In this document: one piece after another, positions 52,453-62,459 of the stretch
How the letters are laid out: each line of letters opens with the position of its first letter
Position numbering within the stretch: position 1 is the first letter of the stretch
DNA from: Gaoshiqia hydrogeniformans
GTDB taxonomy: Bacteria > Bacteroidota > Bacteroidia > Bacteroidales > Prolixibacteraceae
Length of the DNA: 64,000 bases
Reading direction: 5' to 3'
Assembly: GCF_049347105.1 (NCBI RefSeq)
Contig: NZ_CP186334.1
Span: 682,001 to 746,000, forward strand
The notes under the pieces: generated by a model
The model's input: only the letters and a program-made list of their open reading frames with translations
Told to the model about the DNA's origin: nothing
The model's database searches: none
Made by a program: the position numbers and the translations under genes

Positions 52453-52793
52453 CGCTTCTTTTTTAATCTGTTATTGTGTGTGCTTTCACCGGTTATAACC
52501 GGCAAAACGGCTGCAAAAGAATACCTTTTGAAGATAAGAAAATATGGGAAAAAGTCATCTGTTGCCGGATTAACAAAAATTTCAAATTCACCGGATAAAA
52601 ACTGACTAAACCAAGCTGACGGACTCGGGTGCCGGACAGGGGCGAATGATTTTTCTTTCTGATTTTAATTTCAAAACTGATTCATTTTTTTGAAAAAAAA
52701 TCAGCGCTACTGACATACTGTTGTCAATATCCCATCCTATTTTTACCAAAACATGAACATAGCGAACCGTATCACAAACGAAGAATATTTAAA
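52453..52793. other. Noncoding spacer with a 14-bp perfect palindrome
   Basis: 341 bp without a gene between two divergent genes. The only clear structure is CCGGTTATAACCGG at 52489-52502, close to the YitT start on the minus strand, which could be an operator. The rest is A/T-rich. Confidence 0.45.
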
Positions 52794-53903
52794 ATGGGTA
52801 ATTTACTGAAAGACATTTATTCTACTGAGTTTTATGAAGGTTTTTCCCAAGTACTCGGAGAGCTTATTCCTGATTTTATCCCTGAAAAGTTCAGGCAGCT
52901 GATTTTTGATGAAAACTGGCCCGGCAAGGAACTTAAGCAACGCATGAGACATACCTCGCTCGTGTTGCATCAATTTTTACCGGAAGAATTTCAGCAAGCG
53001 GCAAAGACCATCGAAAAGATAATCGAAAAACTCCGGCAACATCATGTCAGGGAACCCAACCTGGAATATATGTTCCTGGCCGACTACATCGAAGTTTTTG
53101 GAATGCATGATTTTAAAAATTCGATAAACCTGATTGAGTTTGTAACCCCATTCGCGAGCTGCGAATACGCGGTGCGGCCATTCATCATTAAATATGGTGA
53201 CAACATGTTGCAGCAAATGCACCGGTGGTCATCCCACAAAAACCACCATGTCAGACGGTTGGCCAGCGAAGGCACAAGACCCCGTTTGCCTTGGGCAATC
53301 GCCTTACCCGAGCTTAAAAAAGATCCGGCCCCCATACTACCCCTGTTGGAAAAATTAAAAAACGACCCGTCGGAATATGTGAGACGAAGTGTTGCCAATA
53401 GCCTGAACGATATTTCAAAAGATCATCCGGACATCGTGATCGCGATTGCACAAAAATGGAAAGGCGTCAGCAAAGAGACCGACGGTGTAATCAGGCATGG
53501 CTGCAGGACACTTCTCAAACAGGGCAATCCTGAGATGTTGAACTATTACGGACTAAATGATCATACTGCGATTGAACTGTCAAAGGTTAAGATTCATACC
53601 CCAGAAGTAAAAACCGGACACGATTTGCTCTTCTCATTCACGCTGCATCATAAAGGCCCAACAGACAAAACCATACGACTGGAATATGCCATCTATTATC
53701 TTCTTCAAAACGGCAAACACTCGAGAAAAGTTTTCAAAATCAGTGAGCGCGTTTATCAGGCCAACGAATCGGTAACCATGCAGCGAAAACAAAAATTCAA
53801 AATCATTACCACACGAAAATTTTATCCCGGACCACACAAAGTATCATTAATTATCAACGGGAAGGAACAGGATATTTTCAATTTTGAACTGCTGCGCGAA
53901 TAA
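52794..53903 (+). CDS. AlkC-like DNA alkylation repair protein with Ig-like tail
   Basis: A 369-residue protein. Residues about 1-255 form HEAT-like helical repeats seen in AlkC/AlkD glycosylases, with the AlkC-type segment HHVRRLASEGTRPRLPWAIA and YVRRSVANSLNDISKDHPDI. The last 105 residues (LLFSFTLHHKGPTDKTIRLE, YPGPHKVSLIINGKE) look like an immunoglobulin-type beta domain, known in AlkC members. AlkC removes 3-methyladenine and similar lesions without flipping bases. No operon partner. Confidence 0.85.
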   Translation: MGNLLKDIYSTEFYEGFSQVLGELIPDFIPEKFRQLIFDENWPGKELKQRMRHTSLVLHQFLPEEFQQAAKTIEKIIEKLRQHHVREPNLEYMFLADYIEVFGMHDFKNSINLIEFVTPFASCEYAVRPFIIKYGDNMLQQMHRWSSHKNHHVRRLASEGTRPRLPWAIALPELKKDPAPILPLLEKLKNDPSEYVRRSVANSLNDISKDHPDIVIAIAQKWKGVSKETDGVIRHGCRTLLKQGNPEMLNYYGLNDHTAIELSKVKIHTPEVKTGHDLLFSFTLHHKGPTDKTIRLEYAIYYLLQNGKHSRKVFKISERVYQANESVTMQRKQKFKIITTRKFYPGPHKVSLIINGKEQDIFNFELLRE

Positions 53904-53913
53904 ATTACCACGA

Positions 53914-56568
53914 CTACATCACCACGTTAATAATCTTTTTCGGGACGATGATGACTTTTTTCGGCGCTCCGCCTGCCAGCCATTTTTGCGCCTGTTCATG
54001 GCCGAGTACCGCCTTTTCAATTTCAGAATGAGCCGCATCAACCGCCACATTCAGTTTAAAGCGTACTTTTCCGTTGAATGACACCGGATATTCAAACGAA
54101 TCTTCCACCAGCAGACTTTGGTCGGCAACAGGCCAGGGCTCGTAAGCCAACGATTGGCTGTGTCCGTACAATTGCCACAGTTCTTCGGCCAGGTGAGGGG
54201 CATAAGGAGACAGGATTTTGGCAAAAGTTTCGGCTGTTTCTTTTGTTACCTGCCCTTTTTTGATTGCCAGGTTATTGAAAACCATCAGGGCAGAAATACC
54301 TGTATTAAATTTCAGGTTTTCGATATCGTTACCCACTTTAATGATGGTTTGCTGTAAAAGTTTCAGTACTTCCGCATCTTCTTCACGGTTGCTGATGATG
54401 TTTTCCATGTTTCCGAAGAAACGGCAGGCGCGTCCGAGAAAACCAAATACGCCTTTCACCCCGTTTTCGGCCCAGGGCTTGGTATCATCCAGCGGACCCA
54501 TAAACATTTCGTACAGACGAAGCGAATCGGCTCCGTATTTTTCTACCACATCATCGGGGTTAATCACGTTCTTCAACGATTTTGACATTTTTGCCACAAT
54601 CTGGCGCAATTCTTCACCGGTTTGGATATGAACGTATTTACCGTCTTTTTCTTCTACCAGATCCGATGTCACTTTCGCTCCGGTTTGGGTTTCGTAAGCG
54701 AATGCCAGGATCATTCCCTGGTTAAACAGCTTTTTAAATGGTTCGTCGGTCGATACAATTCCCAGGTCGAATAATACTTTATGCCAGAAGCGCGAATACA
54801 GCAAGTGCAGTACGGCATGTTCAGCGCCGCCGATATACAGGTCAACCGGCATCCAGTAGTTTTCCAGTTTCGGGTCGAAAATCTGCCCGTCATTTTGGGG
54901 GTCGATGTAACGCAGATAATACCAGCACGAACCAGCCCACTGAGGCATGGTATTGGTTTCGCGGCGGCCTTTACGCCCGTTTTTATCGGTCACGGTCAGC
55001 CAGTCGCCGGCATTGGCCAGGGGGGATTCGCCGCCTTCACCCGGTTCGAACTTCTCCAGATCGGGCAAGGTCACCGGCAATTCATCTTCAACCAGTGAAA
55101 TCTCGCCGTCTTCCCAGTGAATCACCGGGAAAGGTTCGCCCCAGTAGCGCTGCCGGCTAAACAGCCAGTCGCGCAGTTTAAAATTGGTGGTGGCTTTACC
55201 AATTCCCTTTTCTTCGAGCCAGTTAACAACTTTTGCAATGCCTTCTTTTTTATTCAAACCGTTGATATCCATCCCGGTTTTGTCGCTTGCCGAGTTGATA
55301 TAGGCGCCATCTTCGGTCCAGCAAGCTTTGCCGGCCAGCACCTTTGCGCGGATTTCTTCATCGGCATCTTTCGGGTCGAGAATGCAAACAACGGGAATGT
55401 TGAACTTTTCGGCAAACTCGAAGTCGCGTGTGTCGTGTGCCGGAACAGCCATGATGGCGCCGGTACCGTAGCCCATCAATACATAATCGGCAACCCAGAT
55501 CGGGATTTGTTCGCCGTTAACCGGGTTGATGGCATAGCGACCGGTAAATACGCCGGTTTTTTCTTTATTCAGCTCGGTACGGTCCAAATCCGATTTAAGC
55601 GAGGCGGCCTGGATATATTTTTTAACTTCATCAGTCCGATCTGAAGTCACAACCTCTTCCAGCATCGGATGTTCGGGAGAAACCACCATATAGGTTGCCC
55701 CAAATAAGGTATCGGGGCGCGTGGTGTATACGCGTAATGTTTTCCCCAATCCTGCCAGTTCAAAATCCACTTCAGCGCCGGTTGATTTTCCGATCCAGTT
55801 TTTCTGCATGTCTTTCACGCCTTCGGGCCAGTCCAGTTCATCGAGGCCTTCCAGCAAACGTTGTGCATAATGCGGGATGCGCAACAACCATTGTTTCAGG
55901 TTTTTGCGGATGACCTGATGACCGCATTTTTCGTGCGAACCGTCAGTCAGCACCTCCTCGTTCGCGCAAACCGTTTTACAACTGGCGCACCACCAAACCT
56001 GGGCATTATCGTAATAGGCCAGGCGTTTTTTACCGATGTATTCTTTTACTGCCTGATCGCCCTTGGCCGCGATATCGGCAGGAACCGGTAATTCGCTGAT
56101 GGGCCGCCCTTTTCCTTGTTCATAATCAAACCAGGTCTGGTATAATTTTGTGAAGATCCATTGCGTCCATTTGAAATATTTCGGATCGGTGGTGTTGATT
56201 TCGCGATCCCAGTCATAGCTTAGACCCAGCGTTTTAATTTGACGGCGAAAATTGTCACAGTTCTTCTGCGTGGTAATCGCCGGGTGTGTTCCGGTTTGAA
56301 TGGCATACTGTTCGGCAGGCAAACCAAAAGCGTCCCAACCCATCGGGTGAAGCACGTTAAACCCTTTCATCCGCTTGTAACGGCTGATGATGTCGGTTGC
56401 CGTGTATCCTTCGGGGTGCCCCACGTGCAAGCCCGCTCCCGAAGGATAGGGAAACATGTCGAGGATATAATATTTGGGTTTCGAAAAGTCATTTTCGGTT
56501 CTGAAAGTGTTGTTTTTCTCCCAGTAAGCCTGCCATTTTGGCTCAATTTCCCGGAATTTGTATTCCAT
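53914..56568 (-). CDS. leuS: Leucyl-tRNA synthetase
   Basis: An 884-residue class I synthetase that charges tRNA-Leu. The HIGH motif appears as GLHVGHPEG in DMFPYPSGAGLHVGH, and KMSKS as KMSKSLKNVINPDDVV near residue 659. The editing domain is present (VYTTRPDTLFGATYMV, GTGAIMAVPAHDTRD). It stands alone on the minus strand. A tRNA-Leu(UAA) gene occurs at 62226. Confidence 0.98.
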   Translation of the reverse strand: MEYKFREIEPKWQAYWEKNNTFRTENDFSKPKYYILDMFPYPSGAGLHVGHPEGYTATDIISRYKRMKGFNVLHPMGWDAFGLPAEQYAIQTGTHPAITTQKNCDNFRRQIKTLGLSYDWDREINTTDPKYFKWTQWIFTKLYQTWFDYEQGKGRPISELPVPADIAAKGDQAVKEYIGKKRLAYYDNAQVWWCASCKTVCANEEVLTDGSHEKCGHQVIRKNLKQWLLRIPHYAQRLLEGLDELDWPEGVKDMQKNWIGKSTGAEVDFELAGLGKTLRVYTTRPDTLFGATYMVVSPEHPMLEEVVTSDRTDEVKKYIQAASLKSDLDRTELNKEKTGVFTGRYAINPVNGEQIPIWVADYVLMGYGTGAIMAVPAHDTRDFEFAEKFNIPVVCILDPKDADEEIRAKVLAGKACWTEDGAYINSASDKTGMDINGLNKKEGIAKVVNWLEEKGIGKATTNFKLRDWLFSRQRYWGEPFPVIHWEDGEISLVEDELPVTLPDLEKFEPGEGGESPLANAGDWLTVTDKNGRKGRRETNTMPQWAGSCWYYLRYIDPQNDGQIFDPKLENYWMPVDLYIGGAEHAVLHLLYSRFWHKVLFDLGIVSTDEPFKKLFNQGMILAFAYETQTGAKVTSDLVEEKDGKYVHIQTGEELRQIVAKMSKSLKNVINPDDVVEKYGADSLRLYEMFMGPLDDTKPWAENGVKGVFGFLGRACRFFGNMENIISNREEDAEVLKLLQQTIIKVGNDIENLKFNTGISALMVFNNLAIKKGQVTKETAETFAKILSPYAPHLAEELWQLYGHSQSLAYEPWPVADQSLLVEDSFEYPVSFNGKVRFKLNVAVDAAHSEIEKAVLGHEQAQKWLAGGAPKKVIIVPKKIINVVM

Positions 56569-56685
56569 AATAACAATTGGTTAAAAGCATTTTAAAACTG
56601 AGGCGCAAAGATAGAAAAATCCGCCCATAGTATGCAGCAGTTTTTCGGATTAATGGTCCACAACGGGCGCTATTTTCACCCCGAT

Positions 56686-56721
56686 GACCGAAAAAATAAA
56701 CCCCGGTCAAACCGACCGGGG
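56686..56721 (-). terminator. Rho-independent terminator of ricT (minus strand)
   Basis: CCCCGGTC and GACCGGGG pair perfectly around a 5-base loop; on the minus strand TTTATTTTTT follows. It is 18 bp after the ricT stop. Confidence 0.88.
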
Positions 56722-56738
56722 CGTTATCCTTTCTGTTT

Positions 56739-57830
56739 TTATCTTCGTATGGTACGTTTCAGTTTTACCTTTCTCCGGGCTTTTACCTTCTTTGGATCTT
56801 CCTTCGGTTCGATATTGGCTGTACCAACGCTCATTTCATTTTTTGGGGCAGTTTCCTTTTCGATGTATTTCGACAGTGCAGGCTTCTCTCCCCGTTTATT
56901 GAGTTGAATGATGGCCTTTACATCTTTCAGGTCGAGTACAAACGGCTTACCGCCATAAGCATTCTCCAGGGTGTACCAGATTTTTTTGTTCAGGATTTCG
57001 GTTTTGAAGTGTTTGGCCAGACCCTTCTCTGTCTCGAGGTTCAGCAACTCGTACGGAAAATCCTCCTGCGCCTCCATGTAGGTGTCCAGTTCGTACATTA
57101 GACAACATTTTAGTTTTCCGCACCTGCCCGCCATTTTCTCAGCATTGGGCGAAAGTCCCTGCTTCACGGCGGCATCGGAGGTTACGCTCGAGAAGTCGGT
57201 ACGCCAGGTTGAGCAGCAAAGTTCACGTCCGCACGAGCCGATGCCGCCAACCCGCCCGGCCTCCTGCCGGGCGCCAATCTGTTTCATCTCGATCTTAACC
57301 TGAAATTCACGGGCATAACGTTTGATCAATTCACGAAAGTCAACCCGGTCGTCTGCAATGTAATAGAAAATCGCCTTCGCGTTATCGCCGCGAAACTCCA
57401 CATCGCCAATTTTCATATTTAGCTTCAGTTCGGCTGCGATTTGCCGCGAACGGACCATCACCGCGTATTCCCGTTTTTTCGCGGCTTCCCACTTGGCGGC
57501 ATCGGTATCGCTGGCTTTCCTGTAAATTTTATGCCAGCTGTAACGTTCCTGCTTTTTAATTTTCCGCTCAAACTGTTTTCGGGCCAGGGTCCCGGTAAGC
57601 GTTACATACCCCACATCATGGCCGGGCGAACAAGCCACAACAACCAGATCGCCAACTTTTAATGACAGGTGATCTTCGTTTCTGAAAAACTCTTTGCGCG
57701 TACCCTTAAACCTGACTTCAACAATGTTACTCAGATGACTGGTATCGGGTAAATCGTTCAACCAGTCGTAAGAACTTAACATCTCAGGCCGGTCGTGCTC
57801 TATATTGATGGTACATCCGTTGCATCCCAT
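56739..57830 (-). CDS. ricT: RicT/PSP1 family protein
   Basis: A 363-residue cytoplasmic protein. The PSP1 C-terminal domain spans about 95-190 (FRGDNAKAIFYYIADDRVDF, FQVKIEMKQIGARQEAG). It is followed by the cysteine-rich signature GSCGRELCCSTW and AGRCGKLKCCLMYEL, the ligands for iron-sulfur clusters in RicT, part of the Bacillus RicAFT complex that affects RNA processing. The C-terminal 45 residues are basic and probably disordered. Single gene with its own terminator. Confidence 0.9.
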   Translation of the reverse strand: MGCNGCTINIEHDRPEMLSSYDWLNDLPDTSHLSNIVEVRFKGTRKEFFRNEDHLSLKVGDLVVVACSPGHDVGYVTLTGTLARKQFERKIKKQERYSWHKIYRKASDTDAAKWEAAKKREYAVMVRSRQIAAELKLNMKIGDVEFRGDNAKAIFYYIADDRVDFRELIKRYAREFQVKIEMKQIGARQEAGRVGGIGSCGRELCCSTWRTDFSSVTSDAAVKQGLSPNAEKMAGRCGKLKCCLMYELDTYMEAQEDFPYELLNLETEKGLAKHFKTEILNKKIWYTLENAYGGKPFVLDLKDVKAIIQLNKRGEKPALSKYIEKETAPKNEMSVGTANIEPKEDPKKVKARRKVKLKRTIRR

Positions 57831-58083
57831 ATTTAAACTATTTATCAGCTATAAATTCAGACAAAAATATCTAAAATTACTCACATCTGCTAAGTTTATT
57901 CAGTCTAAATAAGCAATCGGACATCTTTCGCGATTTTCCTCACATTCACCCTCCCCTGCAAATACGATATTTCGGATGGCATTTAATACATTAATGGCAC
58001 GGGTGACGGAAACATTCGAGGAAAATTATCTGTAAACGCATCGGTATGTGCCGGCTTTTTACTTTTTTTGAACAAAAAAAGAC

Positions 58084-59289
58084 ATGAGACAGATTGTCTT
58101 CTTCTTCATTGGCATTTTTATCCTGTTCCCGGGCACCAAAGCGTATTCGCTAACCTTGAGCCGGGAGGCCGAAATCAGTGTGATGACCTGCGGACCAAGC
58201 GAGTTGATTCATGCCATATACGGGCATACGGCCATTCGGGTGAAAGATCCGCAACAACAACTGGATGTGATCTTTAATTACGGTGTTTTCAGTTTCAGCG
58301 CCCCGAATTTTGTTTACCGGTTTGCAAAAGGCCAAACGGATTACATGCTGGCTATTGAATATTATCACGATTTTTATGAAGGCTACAAACGTCGGGGACG
58401 CAGTATCGAAGAACAACTTTTAAACCTGACCGAACCAGAAAAGCAACAGCTTTTCGATTTTTTAATGGATAATGCCAGGCCCGAGAACAGGGAATACCGT
58501 TATAATTTTTTCTTCGACAATTGCGCCTCACGGGTGCGCGACGTCATTGCAAGCGAGATTGACGGCGAGGTCATCTTTTCTGAAAAGAGCGGGCTGAACA
58601 AAACATTCAGGGAACATGTAAGCTCTTACCAGCGGGTGTTACCCTGGACCAACTTTGGCATTCAATTGGTGCTGGGCAGCCCTGCCGACCGTGTTGCGAC
58701 CGCTTACCAGGAGATGTTTCTACCTGATTTTTTATTGAAGCACTTCGCTGAAGCCCAAATTATAACAGACGAAGGAAGCCGGCCCCTGGTAAAACAGAAA
58801 AAGCTGATTCGCGATGCAGGTCCGAAGACCAACCCCGGAATGAAGGCGTATACGCCGCTGACGGCATTACTCGCCTTATTACTTCTTGTCGTTTTTATCA
58901 GTTACCGGCAATATAAAACAGCCAGATCTCACTACCTGATTGACTATTTTCTTCTGTTGTTAACCGGACTGATTGGTTTTGGTCTGCTCTGGTTCGTTTT
59001 TTATTCCGAACATCCGGCCATGCATCCAAATTTTAATCTGTTGTGGGCTGTTCCGCTGAACCTGGTTTTTCTGTTTTTGTGGCCGATCAAGAAATGGCGG
59101 CGCCGGATTGTTTGGTACTGGCCGGCTCTGGCTGTCTGGATGAGCTTGTTCCTCCTTTTCAGTTTTATTGTCCCTCAGACATTCCATCCCGGATTTTACC
59201 TGCTGTCGCTCATGATGCTTTGCCGCGCATGGCTGCACAGCTCCCGGTTTCTTTCAGCCCGGAAACAGGAGCTGTTAAAAGAAAAATAA
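58084..59289 (+). CDS. DUF4105 (Lnb N-terminal-like) membrane protein
   Basis: A 401-residue protein with a signal peptide (VFFFIGIFILFPGTKAYS). Residues about 25-180 are the periplasmic DUF4105/Lnb domain: the conserved His in HAIYGHTAIRV and Cys in FFFDNCASRVRDVI suggest a Cys-His active site like papain-type or NlpC-like enzymes. Four membrane helices fill residues about 255-385. Lnb is an apolipoprotein N-acyltransferase of Gram-positives, and an envelope lipid or lipoprotein role is possible here but not proven. Precedes mutS by 100 bp. Confidence 0.85.
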   Translation: MRQIVFFFIGIFILFPGTKAYSLTLSREAEISVMTCGPSELIHAIYGHTAIRVKDPQQQLDVIFNYGVFSFSAPNFVYRFAKGQTDYMLAIEYYHDFYEGYKRRGRSIEEQLLNLTEPEKQQLFDFLMDNARPENREYRYNFFFDNCASRVRDVIASEIDGEVIFSEKSGLNKTFREHVSSYQRVLPWTNFGIQLVLGSPADRVATAYQEMFLPDFLLKHFAEAQIITDEGSRPLVKQKKLIRDAGPKTNPGMKAYTPLTALLALLLLVVFISYRQYKTARSHYLIDYFLLLLTGLIGFGLLWFVFYSEHPAMHPNFNLLWAVPLNLVFLFLWPIKKWRRRIVWYWPALAVWMSLFLLFSFIVPQTFHPGFYLLSLMMLCRAWLHSSRFLSARKQELLKEK

Positions 59290-59352
59290 GAAGTTGTTGA
59301 AAAGTTTCGCCGAACAAAACCGGATTGCTTTTTTTCTTGTTGGCACATCCTT

Positions 59353-59360
59353 TATATTTG
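59353..59360 (+). promoter_or_regulatory. Candidate -7 box for mutS
   Basis: TATATTTG matches TAnnTTTG 32 bp before the TTG start at 59392. The -33 region is T-rich without a clear TTG at the best spacing. Confidence 0.4.
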
Positions 59361-59391
59361 TTGATCAATCAAATTAAAAGCCGGAAACGAT

Positions 59392-62010
59392 TTGTCACAA
59401 TCAAAAAAATACGTGGAAACCCCTTTGATGAAGCAGTATTATGCCATCAAAGACAAACATCCCGACGCGGTGCTTTTATTTCGTGTCGGCGATTTTTACG
59501 AAACTTTCGGGGAAGATGCCATTAAAGCCGCCGAAATATTAGGGATTACCCTCACCCGGCGGGCCAACGGAGCCGCAAGCTTTGTCGAGCTGGCCGGCTT
59601 TCCGTATCACGCGCTCGATACCTACCTGCCCAAATTGGTCAGGGCAGGCCAGCGGGTGGCTATTTGCGAGCAGCTCGAAGACCCAAAAATGACAAAAACG
59701 ATTGTCAAACGCGGAATTACCGAATTGGTCACACCGGGTTTGTCTATCAACGATCAGATCCTTGAACATCGCGAAAATAATTTCCTGGCTTCAGTTCATT
59801 TTGACAGAAAAATGGGCGGAGTCGCTTTTCTGGATATCTCAACCGGCGAATTCCTGATCGCCGAAGGCAGCTTCGAGTACATCGATAAGCTGCTGAATTC
59901 GTTTAAACCAAAAGAAGTTCTTTATCAGAAAGGAAAGGGAAACGACTTTGTAGCCCTGTTTGGCGGCAAGTTTTACACCTATACCATGGACGACTGGGTT
60001 TATCATGAAGATGCCGCTGTTGACCGTTTACTGCGTCACTTCCAGACCAAATCGCTGAAAGGTTACGGGGTGCACGAGCTCAACTACGGGGTGATTGCCG
60101 CCGGAGCCGTCCTGCATTACCTCGATCTGACCCAGCATCACCAGGTGCAGCATATTACCGCCTTGTCGCGCATTGAGGAAGACAAATATGTCTGGCTCGA
60201 CCGGTTTACCATTCGTAACCTGGAGCTTTTCGGCACCATCAATGAAGGGGCAAAAACACTGGTGCAGGTGCTCGATAAAACCATATCGCCAATGGGATCG
60301 CGGTTGCTGAAACGATGGATTGCCCTTCCCCTGAAAGAAATTGCAGCCATCAACGACCGCCAGTCGGTGGTCGAGTACTTCGTGTCGCATCCGGATGAAA
60401 AAGAACTGTTGGAAGATCACATCCGGCAAATTGGCGATCTCGAACGGATTATTTCCAAAGTTGCGGTGGGAAGGGTTAACCCGAGAGATGTGGTTCAACT
60501 GAAAAATGCCCTGACAGCCATCGAGCCAATCAAAACTTATGCTGCCGGAACAAAGCACGAGGTATTGAACCGTTTTGCCGAACAGTTAAATCCGTGTACC
60601 TCGATCAGGGACCGGATTGACCGGGAGATTACCAATGATCCGCCTGTTCTGTTGAATCGGGGCGGAGTCATCAAACCCGGGATCTCCGACGAACTGGACG
60701 ATTTACGGAAAATTGCCTATTCGGGTAAGGACTACCTGGCCCAAATGCAGGAACGCGAGTCGGAACGTACCGGCATCCCATCCCTGAAGATTTCTTTCAA
60801 CAATGTATTTGGCTATTACATCGAAGTGCGTAATACGCACAAAGAAAAAGTACCGGAAGACTGGATCAGGAAACAAACCCTGGTAAGCGCCGAACGCTAC
60901 ATCACGGAAGAATTGAAAGAATACGAAAACAAAATACTGGGAGCCGAAGAAAAAATCCTTTCGCTGGAAGCCCGGATTTTCAACGACCTGGTCATCGCGC
61001 TTTCCGAGTATATTCAGGCCGTCCAGTTAAATGCGGCGGTGATTGCCAAACTGGACTGCTTGCTGTCGTTTGCCGGTTCGGCGGTTAAAAACAACTATAC
61101 CCGTCCGTTGATCACCGATTCAAAAAATATCGATATCCGGGAAGGAAGGCATCCGGTGATTGAGCAACAGCTGCCGGTTGGCGAAAGCTATATTGCCAAC
61201 GACGTGTTACTCGATCAGGAAGAGCAGCAGGTGATCATTATTACCGGTCCGAATATGGCCGGTAAGTCGGCGCTTTTGCGGCAAACAGCCCTGATTGTGC
61301 TGATGGCCCAGATCGGATCGTTTGTGCCGGCGGCTTCAGCAGAAATCGGCTATGTTGATAAGATCTTTACCCGTGTCGGGGCATCGGATAACATCTCCCT
61401 TGGCGAATCGACCTTTATGGTCGAAATGAACGAGGCAGCCAGTATCCTGAACAACGTGTCGGACCGAAGCCTGATCCTGCTGGATGAACTTGGGCGCGGA
61501 ACATCGACTTACGACGGGATCTCAATTGCCTGGTCGATTGTTGAATACATCCACGAACACGCGCACGCCAGGGCCAAAACCCTGTTTGCCACGCATTACC
61601 ACGAACTGAACGAGATGGAAAAATCGTTTGGCCGGGTAAAAAACTATAATGTCAGCGTGAAAGATGTTGGTAACAAGGTGATCTTCCTCCGTAAACTGGT
61701 CAGGGGAGGAAGCAATCACAGCTTCGGTATCCATGTGGCCCGGATGGCCGGCATGCCGCCGTCGGTAGTGAAACGGGCCGACGAAATACTGGTGCAGCTG
61801 GAAGGAGACAACCGCAGGGATTCGCTGGCCAAACCGCTGGATGGGATGGCCGAAAAACGGGAAGGATTTCAACTGAGCTTTTTCCAGATGGACGATCCCG
61901 TTTTAAAGTCGATCCGGGACGAGATCCGGAACCTGGATATTAACAACCTGACCCCGATTGAAGCCTTAAACAAATTGAACGAAATTAAGAAACTAATTGG
62001 TTTAAAATGA
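59392..62010 (+). CDS. mutS: DNA mismatch repair protein MutS
   Basis: An 872-residue mismatch-recognition ATPase. The mismatch-binding Phe-x-Glu is in RVGDFYETFGEDA near residue 38. Walker A is GPNMAGKSALLRQ near residue 618, Walker B is LILLDELGRGTSTYDG near 698. The start is a TTG at 59392, preceded by GGAAA; it is preferred to ATG 59428 because KYVETPLMKQYYAIKDKHPD matches the conserved Bacteroidota N-terminus. It is the last protein gene before the tRNA cluster. Confidence 0.97.
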   Translation: MSQSKKYVETPLMKQYYAIKDKHPDAVLLFRVGDFYETFGEDAIKAAEILGITLTRRANGAASFVELAGFPYHALDTYLPKLVRAGQRVAICEQLEDPKMTKTIVKRGITELVTPGLSINDQILEHRENNFLASVHFDRKMGGVAFLDISTGEFLIAEGSFEYIDKLLNSFKPKEVLYQKGKGNDFVALFGGKFYTYTMDDWVYHEDAAVDRLLRHFQTKSLKGYGVHELNYGVIAAGAVLHYLDLTQHHQVQHITALSRIEEDKYVWLDRFTIRNLELFGTINEGAKTLVQVLDKTISPMGSRLLKRWIALPLKEIAAINDRQSVVEYFVSHPDEKELLEDHIRQIGDLERIISKVAVGRVNPRDVVQLKNALTAIEPIKTYAAGTKHEVLNRFAEQLNPCTSIRDRIDREITNDPPVLLNRGGVIKPGISDELDDLRKIAYSGKDYLAQMQERESERTGIPSLKISFNNVFGYYIEVRNTHKEKVPEDWIRKQTLVSAERYITEELKEYENKILGAEEKILSLEARIFNDLVIALSEYIQAVQLNAAVIAKLDCLLSFAGSAVKNNYTRPLITDSKNIDIREGRHPVIEQQLPVGESYIANDVLLDQEEQQVIIITGPNMAGKSALLRQTALIVLMAQIGSFVPAASAEIGYVDKIFTRVGASDNISLGESTFMVEMNEAASILNNVSDRSLILLDELGRGTSTYDGISIAWSIVEYIHEHAHARAKTLFATHYHELNEMEKSFGRVKNYNVSVKDVGNKVIFLRKLVRGGSNHSFGIHVARMAGMPPSVVKRADEILVQLEGDNRRDSLAKPLDGMAEKREGFQLSFFQMDDPVLKSIRDEIRNLDINNLTPIEALNKLNEIKKLIGLK

Positions 62011-62056
62011 AATTGGTTTTGGCGCCCGGATTTCCTCTGATTTTTTAGGATTTATT

Positions 62057-62087
62057 TTTGGAGAAAGAAAAATTAGCAATATATTTG
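62057..62087 (+). promoter_or_regulatory. Promoter of the tRNA cluster
   Basis: TTTG at 62057-62060 and TATATTTG at 62080-62087 are 19 nt apart, an almost perfect match to the phylum consensus. The first tRNA starts 53 bp downstream. Confidence 0.65.
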
Positions 62088-62139
62088 CAACGCTGTTTTC
62101 GGAACGGAATGCAGTACGTTCAAACGAATCAAAGAAGAT

Positions 62140-62215
<76 letters not shown>

Positions 62216-62225
62216 TGATGAGGAT

Positions 62226-62311
62226 GCCCGGGTGGTGGAATGGTAGACACGTTGGACTTAAAATCCAATGACCAATCAACGGTCGTGCGGGTTCAAGTCC
62301 CGCCCCGGGTA
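62226..62311 (+). tRNA. tRNA-Leu(UAA)
   Basis: Class II tRNA of 86 nt: acceptor GCCCGGG/CCCGGGT, anticodon stem TTGGA/TCCAA with loop CTTAAAA (anticodon TAA), long variable arm GACC/GGTC. CCA is not encoded. Confidence 0.96.
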
Positions 62312-62328
62312 CTTATTTTATTGATTAC

Positions 62329-62401
<73 letters not shown>

Positions 62402-62407
62402 CAACAA

Positions 62408-62448
62408 AACCGTTTCGGAACAAAAGCTGAAGCGGTTTTTTCTTTTTA
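62408..62448 (+). terminator. Rho-independent terminator after the tRNA cluster
   Basis: AACCGTTTC pairs with GAAGCGGTT (9 bp, one G-T) around a 12-base loop, followed by TTTTCTTTTT. Confidence 0.85.
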
Positions 62449-62459
62449 TTCCGGGATGT

